This document shows positions 44,641 through 55,340 of a stretch of 64,000 bases of DNA, one piece after another. The notes below the pieces were generated by a model, which saw only the letters and a program-made list of their open reading frames with translations, had not been told where the DNA came from and searched no databases. The DNA is from Garcia nutans (lineage: Eukaryota > Streptophyta > Magnoliopsida > Malpighiales > Euphorbiaceae). The stretch's first letter is position 1. Each line of letters opens with the position of its first letter. The DNA lies in contig CANTUV010000022.1 in NCBI GenBank assembly GCA_947685225.1, forward strand, positions 10,706,501 through 10,770,500, in the 5' to 3' direction. The position numbers were made by a program, and so were the translations under genes.

Positions 44641-45473
44641 AAGTTTCACAAGTAGGGATTGAGGTGGATAAAGCAAAACTTGAAGTAATTGAGAAGTTGC
44701 CTCCACCAACAAATGTCAAAAGAATCCAGAGTTTTCTTGGACATACTGGATTTTATAGACGTGTCATTAAAGATTTTTCGAAAATTTCAAAGTCTTTATG
44801 TGATTTATTGAGTAAAGATGTTGATTTTTATTTTTCTAATGATTATCTTATTGCTTTTGATAGGTTGAAGAAGGCGTTGACTACGGCTCCAGTTATTGCA
44901 CCTCTGGATTTAACCTTACCTTTTGAGATCATGTGTGACGCCAGTGAGTTTGCAATAGGAGTTGTTCTTTACCAAAGAAAGGATAAAAGGTGTTATGTCA
45001 TTTACTATGCTAGCAAGTTTCTTGATGATGCTCAAGTAAACTATGCTACTACGAAAAAGGAGATGCTTATGGTGGTTTATTCTTTGGATAAATTTCGATC
45101 TTACATTATTGGGTCGAAGGTGATTGTTTACACAAATTATGTCACCATTAGATATCTTATGACGAAAAAGAAGGCAAAACAACGTTTGATTCATTGGGTA
45201 CTTTTGATTCAAGAGTTTAATGTGGAGATCGGAGATAAGAAAGGGTTAAATAATGTTGTTGCTGACCATCTTTCTATACCAGAGTTGGGGACATTGGCCA
45301 ACGAGGACATTCCAATAAATGAAACTTTTTCATATGAGCAACTTTATTCATTGAAAGGGAATTCTCCTTGGTATGCAGACATTGTCAATTATCTGATAAG
45401 TAAAATTGTGCCTTTTGATTTTAATGCTAACCAAAAAAAGAAATTTTTCTCTAAAGTGAAGTATTACATATGA
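44641..45473 (+). pseudogene. RNase H and connection of the Athila element
   Basis: A clean frame from 44664 to 45473. It carries [20 protein letters not shown] (end of RT), [20 protein letters not shown] (D), [20 protein letters not shown] (E), [14 protein letters not shown] (an asparagine replaces the usual aspartate of YTDH), then [12 protein letters not shown] (D near the end). The third catalytic residue is therefore likely lost. The segment leads into the integrase zinc-binding region. Confidence 0.85.
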
Positions 45474-46625
45474 GAGGATCCTCTATTGTTCAAACATTAT
45501 ATCAATGGATTGATCCGTAGATGTGTTCCAAAGAAGAGTTCCAATCTATAATCGAGTTTTGTCATTCTAGAGAGTGAAGAGGATATGCTAGTTCCTCTAA
45601 GATCATAATTCTTTTAGCCAATAATGTATCGTGATGCACACAATTTTATAAAGAGATGTGATCATTGCCAAATGGTAGGTAATATCTCAAGAAGAGATGA
45701 TATGCCTTTGAATCCTATATTGAAAGTTGAATTATTTAATATTTGGGGAATTGATTTTATGAGGTCATCTCCTTCTTCTTTGAGCAACCAATATATTCTT
45801 GTAGTTGTTGATTATGTCTCAAAATGAGTAGAAGCAATTGCAAGTCCAACTAATGATTCTAAAGTAAAGATCCATTTTATTAAAAAATTTATTTTCTCTA
45901 GGTTTGGTGTACCAGGAGCTATTATTAGTGATGGAGGTTCGCATTTTTGTAACAAGGCATTTGAAACTCTTCTTAGAAAGTATGGAGTTCATCACAGGAT
46001 AGCTACACCTTATCATCCACAAATAAGTGGTCAGGTAGAGATTTCTAATAGAGAAATTAAGTGAATATTAGAGAAGATCGTTGGGAGTTCTAGGAAAGAT
46101 TGGGCACTAAAATTGGATAATGCTTTATGGGCTTATCGGACTGCTTTTAAGACACTTATTGGAATGTCTCCTTATAGGTTGATTTATGAAAAAGCTTATC
46201 ATCTTCCAATAGATTTAGAACATAGAGCCTATTGGGCAATTAGACAATTTAATTTTAATATGAAAATATCAAGTGAAAAGAGGTTACTTCAATTAAGTCA
46301 ACTCGAGGAATTGCGCCTTAGTTTGTATGAGAATGCTAAGTTATATAAAGAGCGAACTAAGGCATGACATGACAAGTATATCCGGGAGCGTAATTTTCAT
46401 AAAGGCTAATATGTGTTATTGTTCAATTCTAGACTTAAACTTTTTCCTGGAAAACTTAAGTCTAGAAGGTTAGGACCATTTAAGGTAGTTAAAGCTCATC
46501 CTTCATTAGCGGTGGACATCCAAAATAGCTCAAATCAAATTTTTACAGTTAATGGACAGAGATTAAAGCCATATATAATTGGTAAACCAATTGATAAGGC
46601 TTTAGTTTGTTATTTTAACGTTTGA
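45474..46625 (+). pseudogene. Integrase of the Athila element
   Basis: The zinc-binding HHCC region is partly seen (MYRDAHNFIKRCDHCQM, 45624-45675). The catalytic core reads IWGIDFMRSSP (first D), [18 protein letters not shown] (second D) and [11 protein letters not shown] (E). Its C-terminus continues [40 protein letters not shown], and NGQRLKPYI. All three DDE residues are present; stops lie near 45826, 46063, 46366 and 46409. It would insert element cDNA in the genome. Confidence 0.88.
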
Positions 46626-47355
46626 GCTTCAAAGAAAAAGTCAAGCTGAAGACTTTAAATAAGCGCTTTTGGGAGGCAACTCAATTTTTTATCCCTTTAT
46701 TTTTTGTTTAATCTTTGTGTTTTCAGTAGTTTAGATTCATTTGATTCAACTAATTTGAGATTTTGATAGTTGTTTTACATAATATTGGGGTTATTAATTT
46801 AGTTTCTTGGTTTTTGTAGGTTGGTGTTTTAATGTTATGTTTTTTAATGTTGTATTCTTGTTTTTATTTGTTAAGCAAATAACAAAGGTGGGAAAAAAAA
46901 AAGAAGAGGTGAGTTTGAATAGGGTTATTTATTTCTTAAAAAAAGTTTTTGCCAAGTACTAGAGTGCTCGTGGGGACCGCACGGGCATACATCACAGAAT
47001 CGAGCTTTTGTTGCGCTCGTATGGTGCACTACCGCGCTAGCGCAATGAATGGAAACAAGCTCAGCTTATCATGATCATGTGAAGTCATGCGATCATGACA
47101 GAGGGGCCCCTTCCCCTGCCGTGCTCCCTTGAAAAAAAATTACAACTTAATAAAACCCTATCAACCACATCTCTCTCCTAACTTATCTTTTCTTTTTTCT
47201 TCTTCTCTCTCTCACACCCTTAATATCTCTCCCCAAATCCCCTAACCATAAACCTCCCAAATCCACTCAAATCCTTCCATAATCCACTCAATTTCTTCTA
47301 TAATCCAATAAATCCTTACTAAATCTACTTTACCCACTACTCAAATCTTCCAACA
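46626..47355 (+). other. Non-coding segment between integrase and the env-like ORF
   Basis: A 730-bp stretch. It contains a GC-richer patch at 46970-47130 and a CT-rich leader at 47165-47345 just before the next ORF. No reading frame was supported. Confidence 0.5.
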
Positions 47356-48600
47356 ATGACTTCAAGATTGAAAAGCATTGCAACAAAATCCACATCAAGG
47401 AAAGGCAAGGAGAAAGTTTCAAGTTCTTTAAGAAATGAGGTAGATATATCTTCCCATTTTGATGCTCCTTTTTCCATTTATAATCAAGAAGAAAGTAAGC
47501 AATTTCTCTCTCTATATTTAAGAAATATTACTCTTTGTAGATAATTTAGCCATGAAAATTTTGAGCATAGATGATAGAATGAAATAATTATTTGGTAGAT
47601 TAGGATGGAAAAAATTGGTACAAAAGAGATATGACACTTGTAAAGAACTCACTTTTGAATTCTTTACAACCCTTAAAATGTCAAAATCTAAAGATAAGAA
47701 GTTAAAGTGTAGAATGTTTTGTATGGATTATGTAATTGATCATGATGTTATGTTTAAAGCTTTAGGCTTGCCTAAAGGAGGTGCTTGTAATCATTCTAAA
47801 GAATTTAACATTGATAAATTTTGAAAAACATTAACTGGGTTTGATTCGTTCAATATAGAAATGCACACAATAGATTTATTCGTGATCATAGTTTATTGTT
47901 ATTGCATAAATTTATATGTCATTTTGTGTTTAGTAAAAAAGAGGGTAATAAAGTGTCAGTTCAAGAATTGTTTATGTTATATTATGCCTATAAGAATAAG
48001 AAAGTATCTACAACATATCATATTTTTCAAAGTATGATATTTATTGCTCAACATCCCAAGAGGACCATTGCATTATGTCATATTATTACTAAATTGACAG
48101 TCTATTTTAATATTTTTTATCATAACAATACATCAATGGAGTGCATTAGTGGAAAGCCATATTCATTTGACACTTTATGTAGTGCTGAAATTTTGGATGC
48201 TAATAGTAATTTAAAGGATCCCACAATAAGAAGGTGTTTTAAGAACTTAGTTCAAGGAGGTTCAAGTACTACTCCACCTAGTGACCAACCAACAAATGAA
48301 GATGAGGCAAATGAGGAAGAGGAAAGTGATGAGGAAGAAGGTGACAATAATGATAATGATGAGCAAGCATGACGACAGATTTTAAATTAGCTCGATAAAA
48401 TAGATGACACAAACAAGCAAATGAGCTTGCAATTGAATATTATGGAGGAGCAACAAATACAATATAGAGATCAATTAGGGTCCATTAATAAAAGAATTAT
48501 CAACATGGAAAGGAGCCAGACTTATCATAATTATAAACTAATGAAGCATATTGAACTTTCGGAGTTATCTATTTCTTCTCCGACTCTATTACCTCCATCA
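47356..48600 (+). pseudogene. Env-like third ORF of the Athila element, broken
   Basis: The ATG at 47356 opens a basic, serine-rich start (MTSRLKSIATKSTSRKGKEKVSSS) and FDAPFSIYNQEE. After stops and frameshifts, segments continue as KRYDTCKELTFEFFTTLKM (47620), MFKALGLPKGG (47750), HKFICHFVFSKKEG (47905) and VSVQELFMLYYAYKNKK (47960), ending in a very acidic tail (NEEEESDEEEGDNNDNDEQA, to 48369), then a helical, probably coiled-coil stretch (48420-48540, QLNIMEEQQIQYRDQLGSIN). The position after pol and the segment order fit the Athila third ORF that is called env-like. No signal peptide was seen at its start. Confidence 0.6.
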
Positions 48601-48684
48601 TCTCCAAAACTCAGGGAAGCTTTCATAATTTTTCTTTTTCTTATTATTTATTGTGTTCTTGTTTGTGATTGCATATTTTTCATT

Positions 48685-48722
48685 GGGGATAATGGAAATC
48701 TTAAGTGTGGGAGGAGAGTAGT
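48685..48722 (+). other. Internal polypurine-like tract
   Basis: GGGGATAATGGAAATCTTAAG then TGTGGGAGGAGAG resembles the 3' polypurine region of this element (AAGTATGGGAGAA at 50651-50663). It lies about 1.95 kb upstream of the true one, in line with an extra internal tract. Confidence 0.5.
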
Positions 48723-49252
48723 TAGTTTAATTTATTTTGTTATTTTGTTTAATTTGTATTTTGTGAATTTTACTTTTTGTATTTGTATTTGTTTTTGTAT
48801 TTGTGAATTTTTTCTTTAATTTATATTTTTATCTCCTTTTTAAAAAAAATAAAAAAAAAATCTAAAAAAAAGTTCTAATTTTTTTTTAAAAAATAAAAAA
48901 TAAAAAAATATATTTTTCCAATTTTTTTGAAAAAAATAAAATAAAATAACTTATTATATATTATTAGGTTGTAATTAAATTTTAGTTAGTTGTTTTAGTT
49001 TATCAATGATTGAATTTATATCTTTTTTTTTAATTGAACTTATAATCCTAGTAAACTAAGAGTTTGTTTTTAATTAATTAACTTTAATAATCATAAGAGT
49101 TTAACTAAAACTCCTTTAGTTGAATGACATTATGATTAGTCTTTATTTCTTCTCTATATAAGGTTGAGTTCTTAGTACTTTAATTCATTATTAGCAAAGC
49201 CTTAGAATAGAGAAAGATTAATAATAAAGAAAGTTTATACACTTGGGGTTGA

Positions 49253-49582
49253 AAATATGGAGATGACATTTGGGATTCAGAAAAACCTTATGTGAATCCA
49301 CCTGTAATAACGGTTGACCAACTCACTACCTACTATGCTTTTAGGCGTGCTTATCCTGATCCTAATGAATGCACTATGAATCTTGATGAGATAGTGAGGA
49401 TGGAAAAATTAGAGAAAATTTGTGAAAAAACTAGATCCCAACTTGACTTAATAGTTTTAGATGATACCTCAAGTGATGATGATGAACCTAAGCCAACACC
49501 AATCAAAAGGAAGAGAGGTAGGCCTTCAAAATTAAAAAAGAATAAGAGAGGAAGACCTCCTAAGATTCCTAAGGAAGTGTAG
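49253..49582 (+). CDS. AT-hook accessory ORF of the Athila element
   Basis: The open frame runs from 49253 to 49582 without an in-frame ATG near its start. An ATG at 49257 is one frame off (DDIWDSEKPYVNPPVITVDQ continues in the open frame), so a single indel may have displaced the start. The middle is acidic (LDDTSSDDDEP). The end carries two AT-hook cores, KRKRGRPSK and NKRGRPPK, about 11 residues apart. AT-hooks bind the minor groove of AT-rich DNA. A TATA-like CTATATAAGG at 49154-49163 sits about 95 bp upstream. The ORF lies between the env-like ORF and the 3' LTR. Its role is unknown. Confidence 0.6.
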   Translation, partial: KYGDDIWDSEKPYVNPPVITVDQLTTYYAFRRAYPDPNECTMNLDEIVRMEKLEKICEKTRSQLDLIVLDDTSSDDDEPKPTPIKRKRGRPSKLKKNKRGRPPKIPKEV

Positions 49583-50665
49583 TTCAGTGAAGTAACCATT
49601 AAAAAGAAGAGGGAGATGTTTAGAAGATTATAATGAACTCTTATTATTTTTAGTTTGATTCATATAATATTTGATTAGATTGTCTTTTACTTTTATTCTT
49701 ATTTTATTTTGTCTTTTTATTTTAATTTGTACTAGACTTAAATTTTAATTTTTAATAAATACTAGAACTTGTTCTACTCCTATTTGCCATTTATTTATTT
49801 TGATCTCTACTTGTTCTTTACTTGTTATTAAGTGTATTAATTATTATTATTTTAGATTTCAACTTGATAATTGAACTCTTTTAGCTATATTGAAATAATT
49901 TTTGTTTATTCTTAATTCAACGCATGGAATAGATAAGGTTATAATCTTGAAAAATTTTACAAATTAAGAACACTTATTTTTAAATTATAATTGTTCCTAT
50001 GCTAAATCATAGTCTTTTGAGTTCATTATGATAACATGGATTCTTGAGTTAGTTTGTATCACTAAGGTAGTTATTTATTTTATTATGTGGGGATATGATA
50101 TGAGAATTGTGCATAATTAATATAATTAATAGCTTAAAATTTTTTGCACGATGAAACCTAAAATGCACTCATTTTAGATAATTAAGGTGAAATAGAGCAT
50201 TAAATGTATCTACCATATACATATATAAAAAGTAAAAAGAAAAAAGAAGAGAAAGAAAAGAGAAAAATAAAAAATAACAATAATAATGGGATGGAGCATA
50301 AAATGTGCCTATTGAATATATATAGATATCTTAATAATGATAAATTCATAGCTCTTATTGATCCCCAATTGTTGTATAGAGTTGGCTGCTTAGTGATACT
50401 TGCTATATTCTTGGATTAATGAAGTTATTATGGATTTCTTATGGCTATGGTTTGTTATTAAAGTTTTTGCTAATTATCCTAATATATAAGTGTGCTTAGT
50501 TTGTGAAATTATTTAAGGTTATGATTCTTTGAAGTTTAGTGTTTTAAGTTAAGAATAAGTGATTATTATTTTTCTTTAGTCAATTGTGTTTGATTGATTA
50601 TTGAAATTTAATTTAATGATGTTAATTTGCTTGAGGACAAGCAAAAGTTCAAGTATGGGAGAATT
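49583..50665 (+). other. 3' untranslated region and polypurine tract of the Athila element
   Basis: About 1.08 kb, AT-rich, without coding potential. It ends GAGGACAAGCAAAAG then TTCAAGTATGGGAGAA, the conserved purine-rich end of this group, followed directly by the 3' LTR at 50666. Confidence 0.7.
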
Positions 50666-52620
50666 TGATAAGTGCAATTCGAACATATATTTTCTATCGA
50701 TTTTAGCATGAAATTGCGTTGAATTAATTTATTCTAAGCTTATTTATATATTTTAATTTCAATATTTTGGAATTAAGCTTAATTTGAATTAATTTCTTGT
50801 AGGTTTGTGCAAACTGAAATTTTAGGCAGATTAGACCTTCAGAGCTTCAATGAAGTTTTTAATCATGATAAAGTGTAAGATTGGAAATGTTGTCTTCAAA
50901 AAGTTGATAGAGAACATCTAAAGCTTTTCAGAGATGCCTAGTTCGTCAAAATACAACTTCGTCTAGGCCTCCAACTTTAAAGTCAAAATTGGGCTTAAAA
51001 TATAGAAGCAGAATTCTAGTCTAGCCACTGAGAGTAATTGAGCTATATCTTAGGCGTCTAAAGTCCAAATGAGGTGATTCAAGGGCTACAACTTTACTGA
51101 AGGAGTCAATTCGAGATAAAGCTTTTATATGATAGACAATTGGTTGGAAATTTTGAAATATGAATTTCTGCAGAAGTTAAATAGGAGTAGGAGTTGGTTT
51201 TAGTAAGGAGAATAGGAACGTGAACAAAAAAAAACATTAGCTATCCTTGAAGAAATTCATCTCCATCTGATATTTCTCTTTCAGAAGAACCTTCATACAT
51301 AGTTGGAGATCGAATGAAGGAGAAGATTGTGTTAGAGAAAGACTTCATCTTTTCTGTAGCTTTATCTGTCTAGTTTGAACACTATATTCGATTTAGATTT
51401 TCAAGTTTATATTTTCTATAATGCTTTTATTTATTTACTCTTCAAGGGCTACAACTTTGCTGAAGAAGTCAATTCAAGATAAATCTTATATATGATAGAC
51501 AATTGGTTGGCAAGTTTGAATTCAGATTTATGCTGAAGTTGAGTAGGAGTAGGAGTTGGTTTTAGTAAGGTGAATAGGAATGTGAACAAAAAAAAACATT
51601 AGCTATCCTGGAAGCAATTCTTCTCCATCTAATATTTCACTTTCAGAAGAACCTTCATACACCATTGGAGATCGAACGACGGAGAAGATTGTGTTAGAGG
51701 AGGACTTCATCTTTTCTACAGCTTCATCCGTCTAGTTTGAACAGTATATTCAGTTTAGATTTTCAAGTTTATATTTTCTTTAATGCTTTTGTTATTTTAT
51801 TGAATTTAATATTAGAATTATGGATTTGATGTTTGTTTTCTTAATTTCTATATTTTTATGTTTAATTTAGCCGAGTAACTAATCTCCTTAATGAGATTAG
51901 GTGGATTTGGATTTGTGGATAATGAGTATTTAATAGATTGATTCATTCTTGTTTTGAATTAAAGTTTTGTGATTTTGATCTTAGCGCTTATGATTGATTG
52001 ACAACCAATTGCATGTTCAATTGAAATCATATGTTGAGTGAAAGCTAGGTATAATTTTAAATTAAGAAATCAACAATTTTAGAAAATTCTATTTAGAGAT
52101 AAAATAATAATCTTAAGACCAATTTAGCTCCTTTGAGCATGATAGATTATTGCAGTTTATTATTCATGAAAATAGAATTTATAAATTACATCAATCATTA
52201 ATTTTTTTGCTTGAGAAAGAGGAAGATTAAAAATTAAGAAATTGGTAACTTTGATTTAAGATAAATTTGAATTAGTTTGAAAAATTATTTTTGCCCATTT
52301 GAAATAATTCTAATAAACCTAATCCTACTTGTTTATTTTAATTATTTGAATTTAAAATTTAAAATTATAATTTTAAGTTTGAATTAATAGATAATTATCT
52401 TAGTTTAGTTTTATTTTGAATTTGAACTTAATTTTGAATTTTAAATTAAGGATTAAGTATTTAATTTTCTAAAATATAAAATTAATTAATTAGTTTCAGA
52501 TAATAGTCAACTAGAATTTTGGTTAGTCAAATAACTCCTTTTCTATGGGAATGATCTTTACATTCGTTTTACTACTTGATTATGACATGTGCACTTGCAG
52601 TTAACTAGGCTAGGCCTTAA
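50666..52620 (+). repeat. 3' LTR of the Athila element, with internal duplication
   Basis: It begins TGATAAGTGCAATTCG and ends near CTAGGCCTTAA. At about 1.96 kb it is longer than its partner because a segment is tandemly repeated: CAAGGGCTACAACTTT occurs at 51080 and again at 51443, and the sequence between recurs to about 51800. Confidence 0.85.
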
Positions 52621-52625
52621 TATAT

Positions 52626-53041
52626 ATATTGAGATAATAAGAACTTTATCATCCAGTTGTTTAACATAGAGAGTTGCTTCATTGAAACTCCTTTTAAAAC
52701 CAAGAGTCAGCAGATAACTATCAATTCTAGCATACCAAGCCCTCGGTGCCTGTTTTAAGCTGTAGACCGCCTTCCTTAAAAGACATACATTGTTCCTTCC
52801 ATCAGTAAATCCTTCTGATTGCTTGTTAAAAACTTGCTCTTCCAAAAATCCATTTAGGGATGTTGACTTCACATCAAGCTGAAAAACATCCCATCCTTCA
52901 CTAACTGCAATTGATAAAATTAATCTAATAGTATCAAACCTTGTAACTGGTGCAAAGGTTTTGGTGAAGTCAATTCCTTGTTGTTAAGCATACACTTTCA
53001 TAACAAGTCTAGCTTTATACTTGTTTTTGGTTATTTGATCA
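52626..53041 (-). pseudogene. RT N-terminal part of copia element IV
   Basis: On the minus strand it starts near 53041 in NKYKARLVMKVYA, then [17 protein letters not shown], then [20 protein letters not shown], then [20 protein letters not shown], and ends [11 protein letters not shown] at the Athila insertion. The preceding segment (WIFKTK) is lost to a later insert. It joins IDDLLAIGSN across the Athila insert. Confidence 0.85.
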
Positions 53042-55340
53042 AATATTTAAGGTAAAGAAAATAAACAAAAGCTGTAGAAAACATTTATGAAGACAAGCTT
53101 ATAATTTTTATTAAATGAAAATAATTTATATGCATCAAAACTAACAGACAAGCATGACAAACTCCTAAAAATTAAATGCACCTTAACATAACAAGATATT
53201 TCCTATTTTATAGTAATAGTTTGCATGAATAATTCAAAACCACTTTAGCATAATCTTAGGCAGTTTAACAATCATGTTTATTGATAGCATCTAATACGCA
53301 TTTCCAACATTCCTCCATGGATCTGATGCTAGAAAAGTTCTTCCGCCTCTAATTGTTGATTCATTACAGCTTTATCATTTTTTTTTGTTATTGTGATTTG
53401 CATATTATTTGTGAAGTGACTTGATCAGCCAATTTATTGCATTTTTCTTCAAGCCTCCACCAATACTTATGTTGTGGATGATTGGTTTTTTTGCAATATG
53501 AGTAAGGTGCAAAATCTCCACTCTTGCTATTTTTCTTCCCAATATTGAATTTTATTTGAGCTTGTAAAGCTCCTTCAACTGCTCCTCCTTTCCTGATTAG
53601 CCTTCTTTGCTCTTGAGCTTGTAAGACATTAATTAACTCTGCCTAAGAAATACTTGATAAAGCTTTAGCATTTTCCAAAGAAGAAATTGTAGCTTTATAC
53701 CTCTCTGGAAGTGTGACAAATATTTTTTCAATGATTCTTTGATAAAAAAAAATCCTTGCCTAATATTCTTATTTTGTTAGTAATGTCAAGCAACATGTCA
53801 GTATACTCTTTCACAGTTTCTGACTCTTTCATTTTTTGAAATTCAAATTGTTTGACCAAATTTAATACCTGTATATTCTTCACTTTTTCATTATCTTGGT
53901 TTTTAGTTTTGAGAAAATCTTAAATAGCTATTATTGAAGGCAAGCTTATGATTTTTGTGAATAAGTTGGGAGAAACAACAACATATAAATAGGCTATGGC
54001 TATAGCCTTTCTTGTTTTCTTCTCCTTGTGGTTCATTGTTGGATTTTCAGGCGCAACTCGGGAGTATCGTATTCATCTTCAATTGCTTTCCAAAGATCTC
54101 AGGCATTGCTTCCCAAAAATCTCGGGCATTGAGATAAGCCTTCATTTTTACAACTGATATTTGATAGTTGTTACTATTAAATATTGGTATTGGATGCATT
54201 CCTTTATCTGACCACATCCAAACCAACCAAACAGCCCAAACATCTCATAATTCCCCTCAGGAAGTAGCTCGATCTACACCTCACCAAATAAAATCCTCAA
54301 GCCTCCACCACCTCTACTGCTCAACCCAATCGGAATCAACCACATCACACCAATGTCAAAGGTATTCCTCCTACCTCTGGTGCTGGTATTTTACCTAGAC
54401 CACCAATTAGTTACCCAAATACTTCTACCACCCCAATTCAACTCCACAGCACTATAACCCACCCACCTCACTCACAAACCCAAATTAATTTAGCAAGAAA
54501 TACTCACTTAGGTGAGACTAACCTACACATTCAATATTCATAGTAACCTGTGGCTTTTAAGGCCGAGCTCCCAAAATTGAACTTACCCATTTTGATGGAT
54601 CCAACCCTAGGACTTGAAAATCCATTTACAACAACTATCAAGCCTCATAGCTTCAAAAATGGAAATCATCATCTGATCCATCTGCTTTTGTATCAAAGCT
54701 TGAGCAAGTTGTTGATCTTCAAACTCATAGTGATTGACATCTATTTTTTCATAGATCTCATTCATAAACTCTTGATTTCTTCGGTATATCACTTGCACTT
54801 GCTCCTCTAATTGCTGAAGTTGGTGTGCTTTAGCCATTGTGGCTTTGTTCTTCCTTACCATATCTGCTATTGAATTCAAGGTGGGATTGTCCTTTGAATC
54901 AGTACTATACTCTGATACCAACTTATCATGCACCTTAGTCATGAAGATTCAAATCTTCACAACTCAGGCAAGCAATGGCGAAACTGAATAAGAAAATGAG
55001 AGGGAAAAGGAAAGAGAAAGAGAGAATGAGAAAAAGGAGGGAACGGAGAGAGAGAAATCTGTTGTATTAATTTGATGATGATTTTTTGTTACCGATTATG
55101 GCTATTAATAACAATTCCTTATACATTTTCCATATCCAGCTATAATTATTATTTTAATAATTTTAATGCAATATGCACTACTAACTAACAAATAATTGCC
55201 AATCATTACACCAATCATGAGTAGAAGCTTCCTGAATACTAATGTCTCACACTTTTACTAATTCACCCTTCCAAACATTCAACTGGTTCAGCCCTTCGCC
55301 CCTCTCTTTAGCTGCTGCAGGTGCCATGACAGAGACATCT
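53042..55340. mobile_element. Composite of copia gag and gypsy gag fragments inserted in element IV
   Basis: This stretch separates the integrase and RT of element IV. From about 54205 down to 53335, minus-strand copia gag pieces are read: IFNSNNYQISVVKMKAYLNA, then FWEA, then KEYTDMLLDITNKIRILGKD, then a zinc-knuckle-like YCKKTNHPQHKYWW near 53470. Elsewhere lies gypsy gag: minus-strand 54942-54640 (MTKVHDKLVSEYSTDSK, a coiled coil, and QMDQMMISIFEAM) and plus-strand 54210-54650 (a low-complexity proline, serine and threonine stretch, then PKIELTHFDGSNPRTW). The two gypsy parts belong to one gag but lie in opposite orientation. No outer boundaries were resolved. Confidence 0.65.

Larger units (their letters stand above)
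39603..52625 (+). mobile_element. Athila-type Ty3/gypsy element, TSD TATAT
   Basis: A 13-kb gypsy element inserted in the RT gene of copia element IV. Duplications TATAT lie at 39603-39607 and 52621-52625. LTRs: 39608 to about 41225, and 50666-52620. The primer site at 41231-41250 resembles the complement of tRNA-Asp. Order: gag (41330-42760), protease, RT, RNase H and integrase (43140-46625), then a long 3' region (46626-50665) with an env-like ORF and an AT-hook ORF, and the polypurine AAGTATGGGAGAA before the 3' LTR. This layout fits the Athila group. Every domain has one or more stops or frameshifts. The LTRs are clearly diverged, so it is older than element I. Confidence 0.9.

Noticed and set aside
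48421..48819. Possible two-span membrane protein at the end of the env-like ORF
   Set aside because: The first third may be real coiled coil, but the hydrophobic part lies over T-rich DNA and an internal polypurine-like tract. It is not counted as a gene.
54607..54942. 111-codon minus-strand ORF as a host coiled-coil gene
   Set aside because: It has the form of a gypsy gag N-terminus and its continuation is found inverted next to it.
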